Positions 14,871 through 23,585 of a DNA stretch of 37,221 bases are shown in pieces. A program made the position numbers and the translations under genes. Within the stretch, counting starts at the first letter, position 1; each line of letters begins with the position of its first letter. The notes beneath the pieces are model-generated. The model saw only the letters and a list, made by a program, of their open reading frames with translations. It searched no databases and had not been told where the DNA came from. Origin of the DNA: an uncultured Bacteroidota bacterium (GTDB lineage: Bacteria > Bacteroidota > Bacteroidia > Bacteroidales > GCA-2748055); contig CAKZNC010000022.1 in NCBI GenBank assembly GCA_937129385.1, positions 1-37,221 on the forward strand, in the 5' to 3' direction.

Positions 14871-16211
14871 CTAAAGTAAATTACTTGCGAGATCTGCGAG
14901 GTAGCTCCTTTCCCCTTTGACCAGGTGAACATGGGCGAACAGGTCCTGTCCCTTCATCCGGTCTGCCAGGTAGGTCAGCCCGTTGGACTTCGTATCCAGG
15001 TAGGGCGAGTCAATCTGCTGAATGTCACCGGTAAAGATCAGCTTCGTACCTTCCCCTGCCCGTGTGATGATGGTTTTCACTTCGTGTGGGGTAAGATTCT
15101 GTGCTTCATCGACGATGAAGAATACCCTTGAGAGGCTTCTTCCCCGGATGTAGGCCAGGGGTGTGATTACCAGCTTCTCATTTTTCTGCATCTCCTCGAT
15201 GCGGGTATATTCTTTGCTCTGCTGTTTGTAATTCTGTTTGATCACCGACAGGTTGTCAAAGAGGGGTTGCATGTAGGGCCCGATCTTCTCCTCCACATCC
15301 CCGGGCAGGAATCCGATGTCCCTGTTCGAGAGGGGTACAATGGGGCGTGCCAGGAATATCTGAGTATACATCTTCCGCTGGTGGATTGCAGATGCAAGGG
15401 CCAGGAGGGTTTTCCCCGTCCCCGCCTTGCCTGTCAGCGCAACAAGCTGAACCTCCGGCCGCAGCAATGCATCGAGCGCAAAGGCCTGTTCTGCATTACG
15501 TGGCTCGATCCCGTAGGTCTTCACCTTTTCTACCCTGTTGATCAGCTTGTTAAACGGATCGTAATGTCCGAGTGCGCTTACCGAATCGTTCCTGAATATG
15601 AAATACTGGTGGGCCACCGGCTCCTTTTTGATGCCGAATTTCGACCGGGGCAACCCATCATAATTGTCATACAGTCCGGAGATCACTTCGGGCTTGACAT
15701 TCTCACTGATCTTCACCCCCTCGTAGATGTCCTGCACATTCTGGACCATGTCGTTGTGGTAGTCCTGTGCCATGATCCCGAGCGACTTGGCCTTCATGCG
15801 CAAATTGATGTCCTTGGTGATCAGGATCACGGGGCTGCCGTTCCTGCTGTTGTGCAGGTAGTCGGTTATCGCCAGGATCCTGTGGTCGGGGGTGTTCTCC
15901 GGGAACGAGGTGGCCAGGCGCTCCGATGGAACATGGCCAGTGGCGATGCTCAGCTTTCCTTTGTCCGCACCAAGCTTCAGTCCGCCGTTAAACAGTTTGT
16001 CTCCCGACAGTTTGTCAAGCTCGCGTGTAAATTCGCGGGCATGCAGGTTGATGATGTCATTGCCCTTTTTAAAACGATCAAGCTCTTCGAGCACAGTAAT
16101 GGGAATCACGATGTCGTGCTCCTCAAAATTGTGAATGCATTTATAGTCGTGAAGAAGAACGTTGGTGTCAATTACGAAAGTCTTTTTGACTTTTCCTGCT
16201 GTTTTTGCCAT
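14871..16211 (-). CDS. PIN domain-PhoH family ATPase
   Basis: 446 residues. The ATG at 16211 is preferred: it has AGGGG upstream and lies 34 bases after a good -7 element, whereas the longer frame begins with TTG. The N-terminal PIN domain (~10-140; FVIDTNVLLHDYKCIHNFEEHDIVIPITVLEELDRFK) carries the acidic nuclease pattern. The C-terminal PhoH ATPase has Walker A (TGKAGTGKT), a Walker B-like stretch (FFIVDEAQNLTPHE) and FTGDIQQID. PIN-PhoH fusions (YlaK/PhoH2 type) couple ATP-driven RNA unwinding with RNA cleavage. Cytoplasmic; RNA decay is inferred. Confidence 0.92.
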   Translation of the reverse strand: MAKTAGKVKKTFVIDTNVLLHDYKCIHNFEEHDIVIPITVLEELDRFKKGNDIINLHAREFTRELDKLSGDKLFNGGLKLGADKGKLSIATGHVPSERLATSFPENTPDHRILAITDYLHNSRNGSPVILITKDINLRMKAKSLGIMAQDYHNDMVQNVQDIYEGVKISENVKPEVISGLYDNYDGLPRSKFGIKKEPVAHQYFIFRNDSVSALGHYDPFNKLINRVEKVKTYGIEPRNAEQAFALDALLRPEVQLVALTGKAGTGKTLLALASAIHQRKMYTQIFLARPIVPLSNRDIGFLPGDVEEKIGPYMQPLFDNLSVIKQNYKQQSKEYTRIEEMQKNEKLVITPLAYIRGRSLSRVFFIVDEAQNLTPHEVKTIITRAGEGTKLIFTGDIQQIDSPYLDTKSNGLTYLADRMKGQDLFAHVHLVKGERSYLADLASNLL

Positions 16212-16244
16212 ATTTACCCCTGCCTTTATCGTATCTTTCTGCTT

Positions 16245-16252
16245 CAAAATTA
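16245..16252 (-). promoter_or_regulatory. -7 element for the PIN-PhoH gene
   Basis: TAATTTTG on the minus strand matches TAnnTTTG and lies 34 bases before the chosen ATG at 16211, which supports that start. Confidence 0.45.
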
Positions 16253-16414
16253 GTATTAATATAGAGGCAGCCGGCCAATGAATTATTCACATTGGGCAAA
16301 GTTTTAAACAATCTTATCAACCATGGATCAGGAAGCGCATCTCTCCTGTATCATGGAGCGAAGGAGTACCAGGAGGTATGCACACGAAACCATCCATGAA
16401 GAGGAGATCAGCAA

Positions 16415-17722
16415 ATGAACTACGAAGCCACCATTGAATTCCTGTTCGAGCAACTTCCCATGTATCAGCGGAGCGGGAAGGCGGCCTACAAGGCGAACCT
16501 CGACAACACGCATGCCCTCGACAGCTTCCTGGGTCATCCCCACCGCAACTTCAGGTCGGTCCACGTCGCCGGAACCAACGGGAAGGGCTCGGTAAGTCAT
16601 ATGCTGGCGTCTGTACTTACCGCGGCGGGGTTCAAAACAGGATTGTACACCTCGCCCCACCTGTTGGATTTCAGGGAGCGGATCATGATCGACGGGGAGA
16701 TGATCGGCAAGGAGGAGGTTGTTGATTTTACAGAACGGATCTGCGAAACACTGGAGACCATTCAGCCTTCATTCTTCGAGATGACTGTCGCCATGGCGTT
16801 CGACCATTTTGCACGATCGAAAGTCGATATCGCCGTCATTGAGACAGGCATGGGCGGGCGGCTTGATTCTACGAACATCATTGCCCCCATCCTCTCCATC
16901 ATCACGAACATCTCACTGGACCACACGGAGTTTCTCGGCGGGACCATTGAGCTGATCGCTGCGGAAAAGGGAGGGATCATCAAGGAAGAGGTACCGCTGG
17001 TTGTCGGGGAGAATACCGCATCCGTCATCCGGGTCCTTTCGGACATGGCTGCAAAGAAAAAAGCGCCATTTACCGAAGCTTCAACCCTTCGATCATTCAG
17101 TTTCCAGACACAGACTCCAGACCAGGAGCACACCATTTTTCACTATAAAAATCTGCAGACAGACAGGAGCGAAGATGTAAAAACAGATCTCGGCGGGCAT
17201 TACCAGAAGGAGAACATCAATACGGTCCTGGCGGCGATTGACAATTTGCGTGCATCGGACCTGGACATCCCTCCGAAAGCAATTGAAAGGGGTCTCTCCG
17301 CTGTAAAAACCAACACCTCCCTCCGCGGCAGGTGGGAGATCCTGGGTGCAAATCCACGTATCATCTGTGATACTGCCCACAATACTGCAGGGGTAAGTGC
17401 AGTGTCGGAGCACCTGCGTAACATTCAGCATAGACACCTGCACATCGTTTGGGGCATGGTGGGTGACAAACCTGCGGGAGAACTCCTTGGGCTGATGCCT
17501 GCCGAAGCCACCTGGTACTTCACGCAACCCTCCATCCCACGGGCCATGAACGTCGAGGACCTCCGGAATAGAGCTGAAGCCGCGGGCCTGCATGGCAAGG
17601 CCTTCCCAACGGTACTGCAGGCATTTGAAGCTGCAAAGCGTGAAGCAGGAATGGAGGATACCGTGTTTATCGGCGGCAGCACTTTCGTTGTGGCCGACCT
17701 GCTGGCCTCTCTTGAAATATGA
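16415..17722 (+). CDS. folC: Folylpolyglutamate synthase / dihydrofolate synthase
   Basis: 435 residues, typical FolC length. Mur-ligase-fold ATP site GTNGKGS at 53-59, TSPHLLDFRERI (~88-99), ETGMGGRLDSTN (~142-153) and the C-terminal CDTAHNTAG segment (~316-324) are diagnostic. The enzyme adds glutamate to dihydropteroate and polyglutamylates folates in the cytoplasm. GGAG is placed about 10 bases before the ATG. It is divergent from the PhoH gene. Confidence 0.94.
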   Translation: MNYEATIEFLFEQLPMYQRSGKAAYKANLDNTHALDSFLGHPHRNFRSVHVAGTNGKGSVSHMLASVLTAAGFKTGLYTSPHLLDFRERIMIDGEMIGKEEVVDFTERICETLETIQPSFFEMTVAMAFDHFARSKVDIAVIETGMGGRLDSTNIIAPILSIITNISLDHTEFLGGTIELIAAEKGGIIKEEVPLVVGENTASVIRVLSDMAAKKKAPFTEASTLRSFSFQTQTPDQEHTIFHYKNLQTDRSEDVKTDLGGHYQKENINTVLAAIDNLRASDLDIPPKAIERGLSAVKTNTSLRGRWEILGANPRIICDTAHNTAGVSAVSEHLRNIQHRHLHIVWGMVGDKPAGELLGLMPAEATWYFTQPSIPRAMNVEDLRNRAEAAGLHGKAFPTVLQAFEAAKREAGMEDTVFIGGSTFVVADLLASLEI

Positions 17723-17922
17723 TAGACAGACTCAAATGTCGTTCCTGAAGCGAATCCGGGTCGAATCATCAATTTTCCCGGCCGGTGAAATTCACCCCCG
17801 CCCGGCGCGATTCGCCCCAAATGATGGTCTCTTGTCCCTTCCGTCTGAACCAAACAGAGGAATCGGTGCTTTATATATGAAAATTCATTTTCTTTGTGGC
17901 ACGAAAAGCGTGTTTCGTGATT

Positions 17923-18720
17923 ATGGAGCTGGAAAAAATATGTAATCAAACGATCGGGATCGTCCGCAACGCCGGAGCCTACATTCTTGCGCAGCAGAAC
18001 GAAAACCTCGCGCCGGGGATCGAGGAAAAGGGGCGTCATGATTTCGTGACGGAGGTGGACAAGAAGACCGAGGAGATGCTGGTGGATGCATTGGGCAAGC
18101 TCCTGCCGGGATCTGGTTTCATTGCAGAGGAGGGCACCCAGGCGGATCGTGGTGAGGAGTACCAGTGGATCATTGATCCCATCGACGGGACCACGAATTT
18201 CATCCACGGTGCCTACCCTTTTGCAGTCAGCGTAGCCCTTGCAAAAAACCGCAAACCCATCATGGGGGTGATCCTGGAGCTTGGATTCAACGAGTGCTTT
18301 TACGGGTGGAGCGGCGGCGGCGCCTGGCTCGACGGCAAGCCGATCAGCGTGAGCGGCAATCGCACCCTGGACAGCTCGCTGATCGCCACCGGGTTCCCCT
18401 ATTCCGATTACTCAAAGCTTGATGGTTTCATGCGATCGATGGACTGGTTCATGAAACATTCACGGGGACTGCGCCGGTTGGGTTCCGCGGCGACGGACAT
18501 TGCCTGGGTGGCATGTGGGAGGTACGACGGCTTTTATGAGTACGGGTTGCATCCATGGGATGTGGCCGCCGGGGTAGTTATCCTGGAGGAAGCCGGGGGA
18601 CGATCGGCCGACTTCAAAGGGGGGGATGATTACCTCTTCGGCGAGGAGATCATCTGCTCCAACGGACTGAATCACAATGAATTTATCGATACAATCAAAC
18701 AACTCATGAACGGGTCATGA
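17923..18720 (+). CDS. suhB: Inositol monophosphatase-family protein
   Basis: 265 residues from the ATG at 17923; the longer open frame adds nine unrelated residues. The metal-binding motifs of the family are present: GRHDFVTEVDKKTE, FIAEEG (catalytic Glu pair), WIIDPIDGTTNFIHG and WDVAAGVVILEEAGG. It hydrolyses inositol-1-phosphate or a related sugar/nucleotide phosphate with Mg2+; substrate choice within SuhB/CysQ-like proteins cannot be settled here, though length and motifs fit SuhB. About 200 bases of unexplained DNA separate it from folC. Its stop overlaps the next start (ATGA). Confidence 0.88.
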   Translation: MELEKICNQTIGIVRNAGAYILAQQNENLAPGIEEKGRHDFVTEVDKKTEEMLVDALGKLLPGSGFIAEEGTQADRGEEYQWIIDPIDGTTNFIHGAYPFAVSVALAKNRKPIMGVILELGFNECFYGWSGGGAWLDGKPISVSGNRTLDSSLIATGFPYSDYSKLDGFMRSMDWFMKHSRGLRRLGSAATDIAWVACGRYDGFYEYGLHPWDVAAGVVILEEAGGRSADFKGGDDYLFGEEIICSNGLNHNEFIDTIKQLMNGS

Positions 18721-19784
18721 CAAGGGTCGCGATCGTCATATTGAACTGGAACGGAAGGCACTTCCTCGAAAAGTTCCTCCCCCTGCTGGTCAGGCACACC
18801 ACCAGGCCCGGCGTGGAGATCATCGTGGCCGACAATGCGAGCACCGACGATTCTGTGGAATGGATGGAGAAGCATCATGCCAGCGACACCAGGCTGATCA
18901 GGCTGGAGCGGAATTTCGGATTCGCGGGAGGATATAACCGGGCACTGGAGCAGGTAGAAGCGACCTATTATCTCCTGCTCAACTCCGATATCGAGGTGAC
19001 GGAGAACTGGCTTGATCCGCTCGTTGAATTGTTGGATTTTTATCCTGAACTGGCCGCCTGCTCCCCGGTCCTGGCCGACTATGAAAAGCGGGACATGTAC
19101 GAATACGCAGGGGCCGCCGGAGGGTACATCGACAGGTACGGGTACACCTTCTGTCGTGGCAGGATCTTTGACCATACCGAAAAGATCGACCCGGATTTCC
19201 GGGATCCGGTAGAGGTGTTCTGGACAACCGGTGCATGCATGCTGGTAAGGTCAGAGGTCTTTCAATCAGCCGGGGGGTTCGACGATCATTTCTTTGCACA
19301 CATGGAGGAGGTGGACCTGTGCTGGCGTATGAAGAACATGGGGCACCGGCTCGCAGTCGTTCCCGCCTCCGTTGTCTACCATGTGGGCGGAGGAACACTC
19401 CCGAAAAGCAATCCGTTCAAAACGTACCTGAACTTCAGGAACAACCTGTTCCTCCTTTACAAAAACCTGCCTGAAAACCTGGTCGGACCAACGATTCGAA
19501 GAAGGCTGCTCCTGGACTTCTTATCGGCTGTAAGGTTCATGTTCTCATTCAGTCTAAAAGACATCAGGGCCATATGGAGGGCACACAGGGATTACAGGAA
19601 AAAACGAAAAGATTACAGGAAGGTACGGGAAGCACTGGCTCCCCGAATCACTGATAAAAAGCACCCCGAGATATACCAGGGATCTGTCGTATTTGATTTC
19701 TTCCTGGGAGGAAGAAAGCGATTTGCCGAATTGAAACACAGGTTCGGCGCCACGATGGATCAGCAATTAATTGAATCAAAATGA
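18717..19784 (+). CDS. Family 2 glycosyltransferase
   Basis: 355 residues. A GT-A fold is recognised from VAIVILNWNGRHFLEKFLPLL at the start, IIVADNASTDDS (~39-50), a GFAGGYNRAL acceptor-side motif, LLLNSDIEV (metal/nucleotide-binding acidic site) and HMEEVDLCWRM. It resembles the WbbL-like rhamnosyl/sugar transferases that build surface polysaccharide. The C-terminus has a hydrophobic to amphipathic segment (~260-285) and a basic tail. It overlaps both neighbours by 4 bases, so it is translationally coupled to suhB and the acyl-CoA synthetase. No polysaccharide cluster surrounds it. Confidence 0.9.
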   Translation: MTRVAIVILNWNGRHFLEKFLPLLVRHTTRPGVEIIVADNASTDDSVEWMEKHHASDTRLIRLERNFGFAGGYNRALEQVEATYYLLLNSDIEVTENWLDPLVELLDFYPELAACSPVLADYEKRDMYEYAGAAGGYIDRYGYTFCRGRIFDHTEKIDPDFRDPVEVFWTTGACMLVRSEVFQSAGGFDDHFFAHMEEVDLCWRMKNMGHRLAVVPASVVYHVGGGTLPKSNPFKTYLNFRNNLFLLYKNLPENLVGPTIRRRLLLDFLSAVRFMFSFSLKDIRAIWRAHRDYRKKRKDYRKVREALAPRITDKKHPEIYQGSVVFDFFLGGRKRFAELKHRFGATMDQQLIESK

Positions 19785-21499
19785 AAAAGATGGATAAGAC
19801 AAAGAATGACTGGGTATATTTCGAGAATCTCTCGGAGCTTCTGCGAAACAGTGCAGAAAAATTTGACAGCAAGACCGGTTTTTTCGTCCCGGGCGGGATC
19901 TCTTATACTTACGGGGAGACAGACCAACTCGCATCCAAAGTTGCAACGATGCTGTATGGTGCCGGAGTGGCACAGGGTGACAGGATTGCCATCATCAGCG
20001 AAAACAGTCCGCACTGGGTGGCCTCCTATTTCGGCATCTCCAGGGCGGGAGGTATCGTCACGCCGGTGCTGACCGATTTCAGCGCCCATGAGATGCGGTC
20101 CATCCTCACCCACGCAGAGGTGAGCATCGTGTTTATCTCTTCAAAACAGATGAATAAATTCAATGGTGGATTCCCCGAAACAGTGCGCCAGTTCGTCACC
20201 ATCGAGGACCTTGTGATGCATGACCGCGACGATTTCGAAAGGGTGAGCGAACGCGCTCCCGGTCAGCTCGTCAAAATTGAAACTGAAGAAGCGGAACCAG
20301 GAACAGACCGGTTTCCGTCTGCCGATAAGGATGATACCGCGGTGATCATCTACACTTCAGGAACCACGGGCAGCTCCAAGGGGGTGATGCTGTCGCACGA
20401 CAACCTGATCTTCAACGCAGTGAAAACGGCCAGCATCCATGTAGTCGTGGAATCCGATGTTTTCATCTCGATACTGCCACTGGCACACACCTATGAATGT
20501 ACGATCGGGATGCTGATCCCGGTCCTGAACGGTGCGTCCATCCATTACATTGACCGTGCGCCAACCGCCTCCTACCTGGGACCACTGTTGAAGGAGATCC
20601 GTCCGACCACCATGCTGACCGTTCCACTGATCATTGAGAAGATCTACAGGAACAAGGTAAAACCCAGTCTTACCAAGTCACCCGTGACCAGGGCACTCCT
20701 GAAGTTTGCACCCACAAGGAAGTTGCTTTATCGGGCTGCCGGAAGAAAGCTCATGGCATTCTTTGGTGGCAGGATCAGGTTCTTTGGCGTTGGTGGTGCA
20801 GCACTTGCACCCGATGTGGAGAAGTTCCTGCTTGAAGCCAGGTTCCCCTATGCAGTTGGGTATGGTCTCACTGAAACCTCCCCGATGCTTTCGGGCTTCG
20901 GTCCGTCTGCTGCCCGGTACCGCTCTGTAGGCAAACCCATCCACGGCATCGAAATGAAGGTCGATCATCCTGATCCGGAGACGGGCGAAGGGGAGATCGT
21001 AGCCCGCGGAAGGAACATCATGAAAGGCTATTACAAGAACGAGGCACAGACCGCCGAGGTCTTTACAGAAGAGGGGTTTTTCCGGACCGGTGACCTGGGG
21101 ACCATCGACAGTAAAGGGATTTTTTACATCAAGGGACGGTCGAAAAACATGATCCTGGGGCCCAACGGGGAGAACATCTACCCCGAAGAGATCGAATCGG
21201 TCATCAACGAACAGGAATTTGTCGCCGATTCACTGGTCATGCATGTCAAAGGAAAACTAACCGCCCTGATTCACCTGAACCAGGAAAAGGTGGAGGAGAA
21301 GTTCCAGCACCTGCTTTCCTCTGCCCATGACCGGCAAAAGGATATTCAGCAAAAAGCCGAAGAGCTGATCGAAGAGATGAGGTCAAAGGTGAACCAGCAG
21401 CTGGGCAAGAATTCAAGGCTGCAGCAGACTATTTTCCAGAAGGAGCCTTTTGAGAAAACACCGACGCAGAAGATCAAGCGGTTCAGGTACAAGGATTAA
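19781..21499 (+). CDS. Long-chain acyl-CoA synthetase (AMP-binding)
   Basis: 572 residues. Adenylation motifs: the P-loop YTSGTTGSSKGVMLSHDN (~190-207), GYGLTETSP (~363-371), YYKNEAQTAEVFTEEGFFRTGDLG and the hinge YIKGRSKNMI. The basic C-terminus KTPTQKIKRFRYKD holds the family's catalytic-type Lys. It activates fatty acids with ATP and CoA; membrane association is likely but no helix is obvious. The ATGA overlap with the glycosyltransferase indicates an operon. It ends overlapping the convergent ppa gene by 4 bases. Confidence 0.92.
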   Translation: MKKMDKTKNDWVYFENLSELLRNSAEKFDSKTGFFVPGGISYTYGETDQLASKVATMLYGAGVAQGDRIAIISENSPHWVASYFGISRAGGIVTPVLTDFSAHEMRSILTHAEVSIVFISSKQMNKFNGGFPETVRQFVTIEDLVMHDRDDFERVSERAPGQLVKIETEEAEPGTDRFPSADKDDTAVIIYTSGTTGSSKGVMLSHDNLIFNAVKTASIHVVVESDVFISILPLAHTYECTIGMLIPVLNGASIHYIDRAPTASYLGPLLKEIRPTTMLTVPLIIEKIYRNKVKPSLTKSPVTRALLKFAPTRKLLYRAAGRKLMAFFGGRIRFFGVGGAALAPDVEKFLLEARFPYAVGYGLTETSPMLSGFGPSAARYRSVGKPIHGIEMKVDHPDPETGEGEIVARGRNIMKGYYKNEAQTAEVFTEEGFFRTGDLGTIDSKGIFYIKGRSKNMILGPNGENIYPEEIESVINEQEFVADSLVMHVKGKLTALIHLNQEKVEEKFQHLLSSAHDRQKDIQQKAEELIEEMRSKVNQQLGKNSRLQQTIFQKEPFEKTPTQKIKRFRYKD

Positions 21500-22167
21500 A
21501 CCGCGGAGAGCATGGTGTCCAGGTTTTCGAATTTCATCCTGTAATCCTCGATTGACCGTTCTACCAGGTCCCACGACTCCTCCCTTCCGAAGAGGTGAGT
21601 GATCTCTACATCTGCAGGGTTGCCCGGCAGGTCTTTGTAGGTCAGGAAATAGTGTTTGAGTCGGTCCACAACCAGTTTTGGCACATCATTGATATCGTTG
21701 TACCCCTTGTAAACAGCGTCGTTGTTCAGGACCGCGATGATCTTGTCATCGGCCTGGTTGTTGTCGATCATCCTGAATCCCCCGATCGGCCTGGCTTCCA
21801 CCAGGATATCTCCGTGTGTGATCTCTTTTTCAGTCAGGATACAAATATCAACAGGATCGGAATCCCCGATGATCTTATCATTGCCGGTCTTCTCGCGGCT
21901 CAGTTCCGCCACTTTTTCACCGCTGAAGGTTTGCGGGATGAAGCCGTAGAGCGCCGGCACCGTATTGGAATACTTCTGTGGCCGGTCGATCTTGAGGTAT
22001 CCCGAGATCTTATCCACTTCATACTTCACAGTATCCCGGGGCACCATTTCGATAAAGCAGGTCAGCACCTCCGGTGCATTGTTCCCGATGTCTACTCCAT
22101 GCCACGGGTGAGATTTATAGCGCAGCCCCATCAGTTTTCCTATGGGGTCCATCAGTTTATTTGACAT
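21496..22167 (-). CDS. ppa: Inorganic pyrophosphatase (family I)
   Basis: 223 residues. Family I signatures: the substrate Lys region (KYEVDKISGYLKIDRP), YGFIPQT, and the Asp-rich active site GDSDPVDICIL with conserved Asp metal ligands. It hydrolyses pyrophosphate to phosphate in the cytoplasm. It is a little longer than the minimal bacterial enzyme. It lies 21 bases downstream of murF on the same strand, so the two may be co-transcribed. Confidence 0.94.
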   Translation of the reverse strand: MSNKLMDPIGKLMGLRYKSHPWHGVDIGNNAPEVLTCFIEMVPRDTVKYEVDKISGYLKIDRPQKYSNTVPALYGFIPQTFSGEKVAELSREKTGNDKIIGDSDPVDICILTEKEITHGDILVEARPIGGFRMIDNNQADDKIIAVLNNDAVYKGYNDINDVPKLVVDRLKHYFLTYKDLPGNPADVEITHLFGREESWDLVERSIEDYRMKFENLDTMLSAV

Positions 22168-22188
22168 ATACTTGGGTTTATTGCTGTG

Positions 22189-23502
22189 TTAACAATCCAG
22201 CAGGAAATTAGTTGCCTTCTCAAGTGCATTTTTTCGGCTGCCTTTCAACATGACCAGGCTGTTCCGGGGCGGATCCTCGCGCAGGGATCCGAGGCATTCC
22301 TCCACGTCCCCGAAAAACTGAAAGGGGAATTTCGGATCTCTGCTGAACTGACCGAATCTTTTACCTACGAGCATTACCTTTCCGATATCGCTTCCCGCCA
22401 GGTGTTGCAGCAGTGCCCGGTGTTCATGCTCCTCGTCACTTCCTGTCTCATACATGTCCCCCAGGATCAGCACTTTATCTGGATGGTCCATCTGTTCAAA
22501 TTCCCTGACTGCACCTGCCACGCTGGAGGGATTCGCATTGTAGGCATCCAGGATCAGTGTATTGGTGCGTCCCCTGGCCAGTTGTGACCTGTTGTTATCA
22601 GGGATATACCTGCTCACCGCAGCCACGATCTTGTCTGGAACCACCCCCAGCCATGTTCCTGTCGCTGCCGCAGCCAGGATATTTTTCATGTTGTAGGATC
22701 CAAAAAGGACGGAACTGGTTTTGTAGCTTTTTTGGTGTATGCTGAACGTAACGTCGATCCCCGCTTCGCCCTTGCTTGCTACAGGGGCTCCATCCACATC
22801 GTACCCATCACCTTCACCGTAGGAAAAGACCTCCAGGTTGCGGCTCCCGGCCATCTCAGAGATGATGGGATCTGAAAGATCCACAATGGCGGTCCCGCCG
22901 TTTTTCTCAAGGTGATCGTAAAGCTCCCCCTTTGCCTTTTTCACCCCTTCGAGAGATCCGAATCCCTCCAGGTGGGCTTTACCGATGTTGGTGATGATCC
23001 CTGCATCAGGTTCGGCGATCCTGCACAGTTTTGCGATCTCACCTGCATGGTTGGCTCCCATTTCGATGACTCCGATCTCCTGGTCGGCCAGCTCCAGGAG
23101 GGTAAGCGGGACACCGATGTGGTTGTTCAGGTTACCCTGGGTAGACAGCACCCTGTATTTTTCAGACAATACGGCATTCACCAGTTCCCGGGTTGTGGTT
23201 TTCCCGTTGCTGCCTGTAATGGCCAGCACCTTTCCTCCCCATTGTCTGCGGTGGTGCAGTGCCAGTTCCTGCAAGGCGATCAGCACATCCGCCACCACGG
23301 TCACGTTCTCCCTCTCCTCCATGCCGGGGTGATCCGAAACTGCAAAACGGCATCCTCTCTCCAGGGCCTCATCGATATAACGGTTGCCATCGAAGTTTTC
23401 ACCACGGAGGGCAAAGAATATCTGTTCCTTCCCGGCAGTTCGTGAGTCTGTTGTGACTCCGGAGGAGGTTAAAAACTCTTTGTATAATGCACCAATGGTC
23501 AT
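22189..23502 (-). CDS. murF: UDP-N-acetylmuramoyl-tripeptide--D-alanyl-D-alanine ligase
   Basis: 437 residues. The Mur-ligase P-loop ITGSNGKTTTRELV (~96-109), VIEMGANHAGEI, NIGKAHLEGFGS and DAYNANPSSV are diagnostic of MurF. The N-terminal domain begins TTDSRTAGKEQIFFALRGENFDGN. It attaches D-Ala-D-Ala to UDP-MurNAc-tripeptide, the last cytoplasmic step of peptidoglycan precursor synthesis. It lies directly downstream of gldJ but is separated by a strong terminator, a gene order I recall from other T9SS bacteria. Confidence 0.94.
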   Translation of the reverse strand: MTIGALYKEFLTSSGVTTDSRTAGKEQIFFALRGENFDGNRYIDEALERGCRFAVSDHPGMEERENVTVVADVLIALQELALHHRRQWGGKVLAITGSNGKTTTRELVNAVLSEKYRVLSTQGNLNNHIGVPLTLLELADQEIGVIEMGANHAGEIAKLCRIAEPDAGIITNIGKAHLEGFGSLEGVKKAKGELYDHLEKNGGTAIVDLSDPIISEMAGSRNLEVFSYGEGDGYDVDGAPVASKGEAGIDVTFSIHQKSYKTSSVLFGSYNMKNILAAAATGTWLGVVPDKIVAAVSRYIPDNNRSQLARGRTNTLILDAYNANPSSVAGAVREFEQMDHPDKVLILGDMYETGSDEEHEHRALLQHLAGSDIGKVMLVGKRFGQFSRDPKFPFQFFGDVEECLGSLREDPPRNSLVMLKGSRKNALEKATNFLLDC

Positions 23503-23530
23503 TGCTTCAGGGCATCAGTATGAGATAAAC

Positions 23531-23568
23531 AAAAGGGCTGTCCCTGAGAGAGGACAGCCCTGTATATT
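23531..23568 (-). terminator. Terminator after gldJ
   Basis: AGGGCTGTCC (23534-23543) pairs with GGACAGCCCT (23552-23561) around an 8-base loop. On the minus strand it is followed by TTTTGTTT; on the plus side a T-run also follows, so it may act both ways. It separates gldJ from murF. Confidence 0.8.
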
Positions 23569-23585
23569 TTTTTACCTGCAGATCG

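Noticed and set aside
15267-16253. 328-codon open frame antisense to the PIN-PhoH gene
   Set aside because: The minus-strand PhoH product has unmistakable motifs; the antisense frame is a coding shadow.
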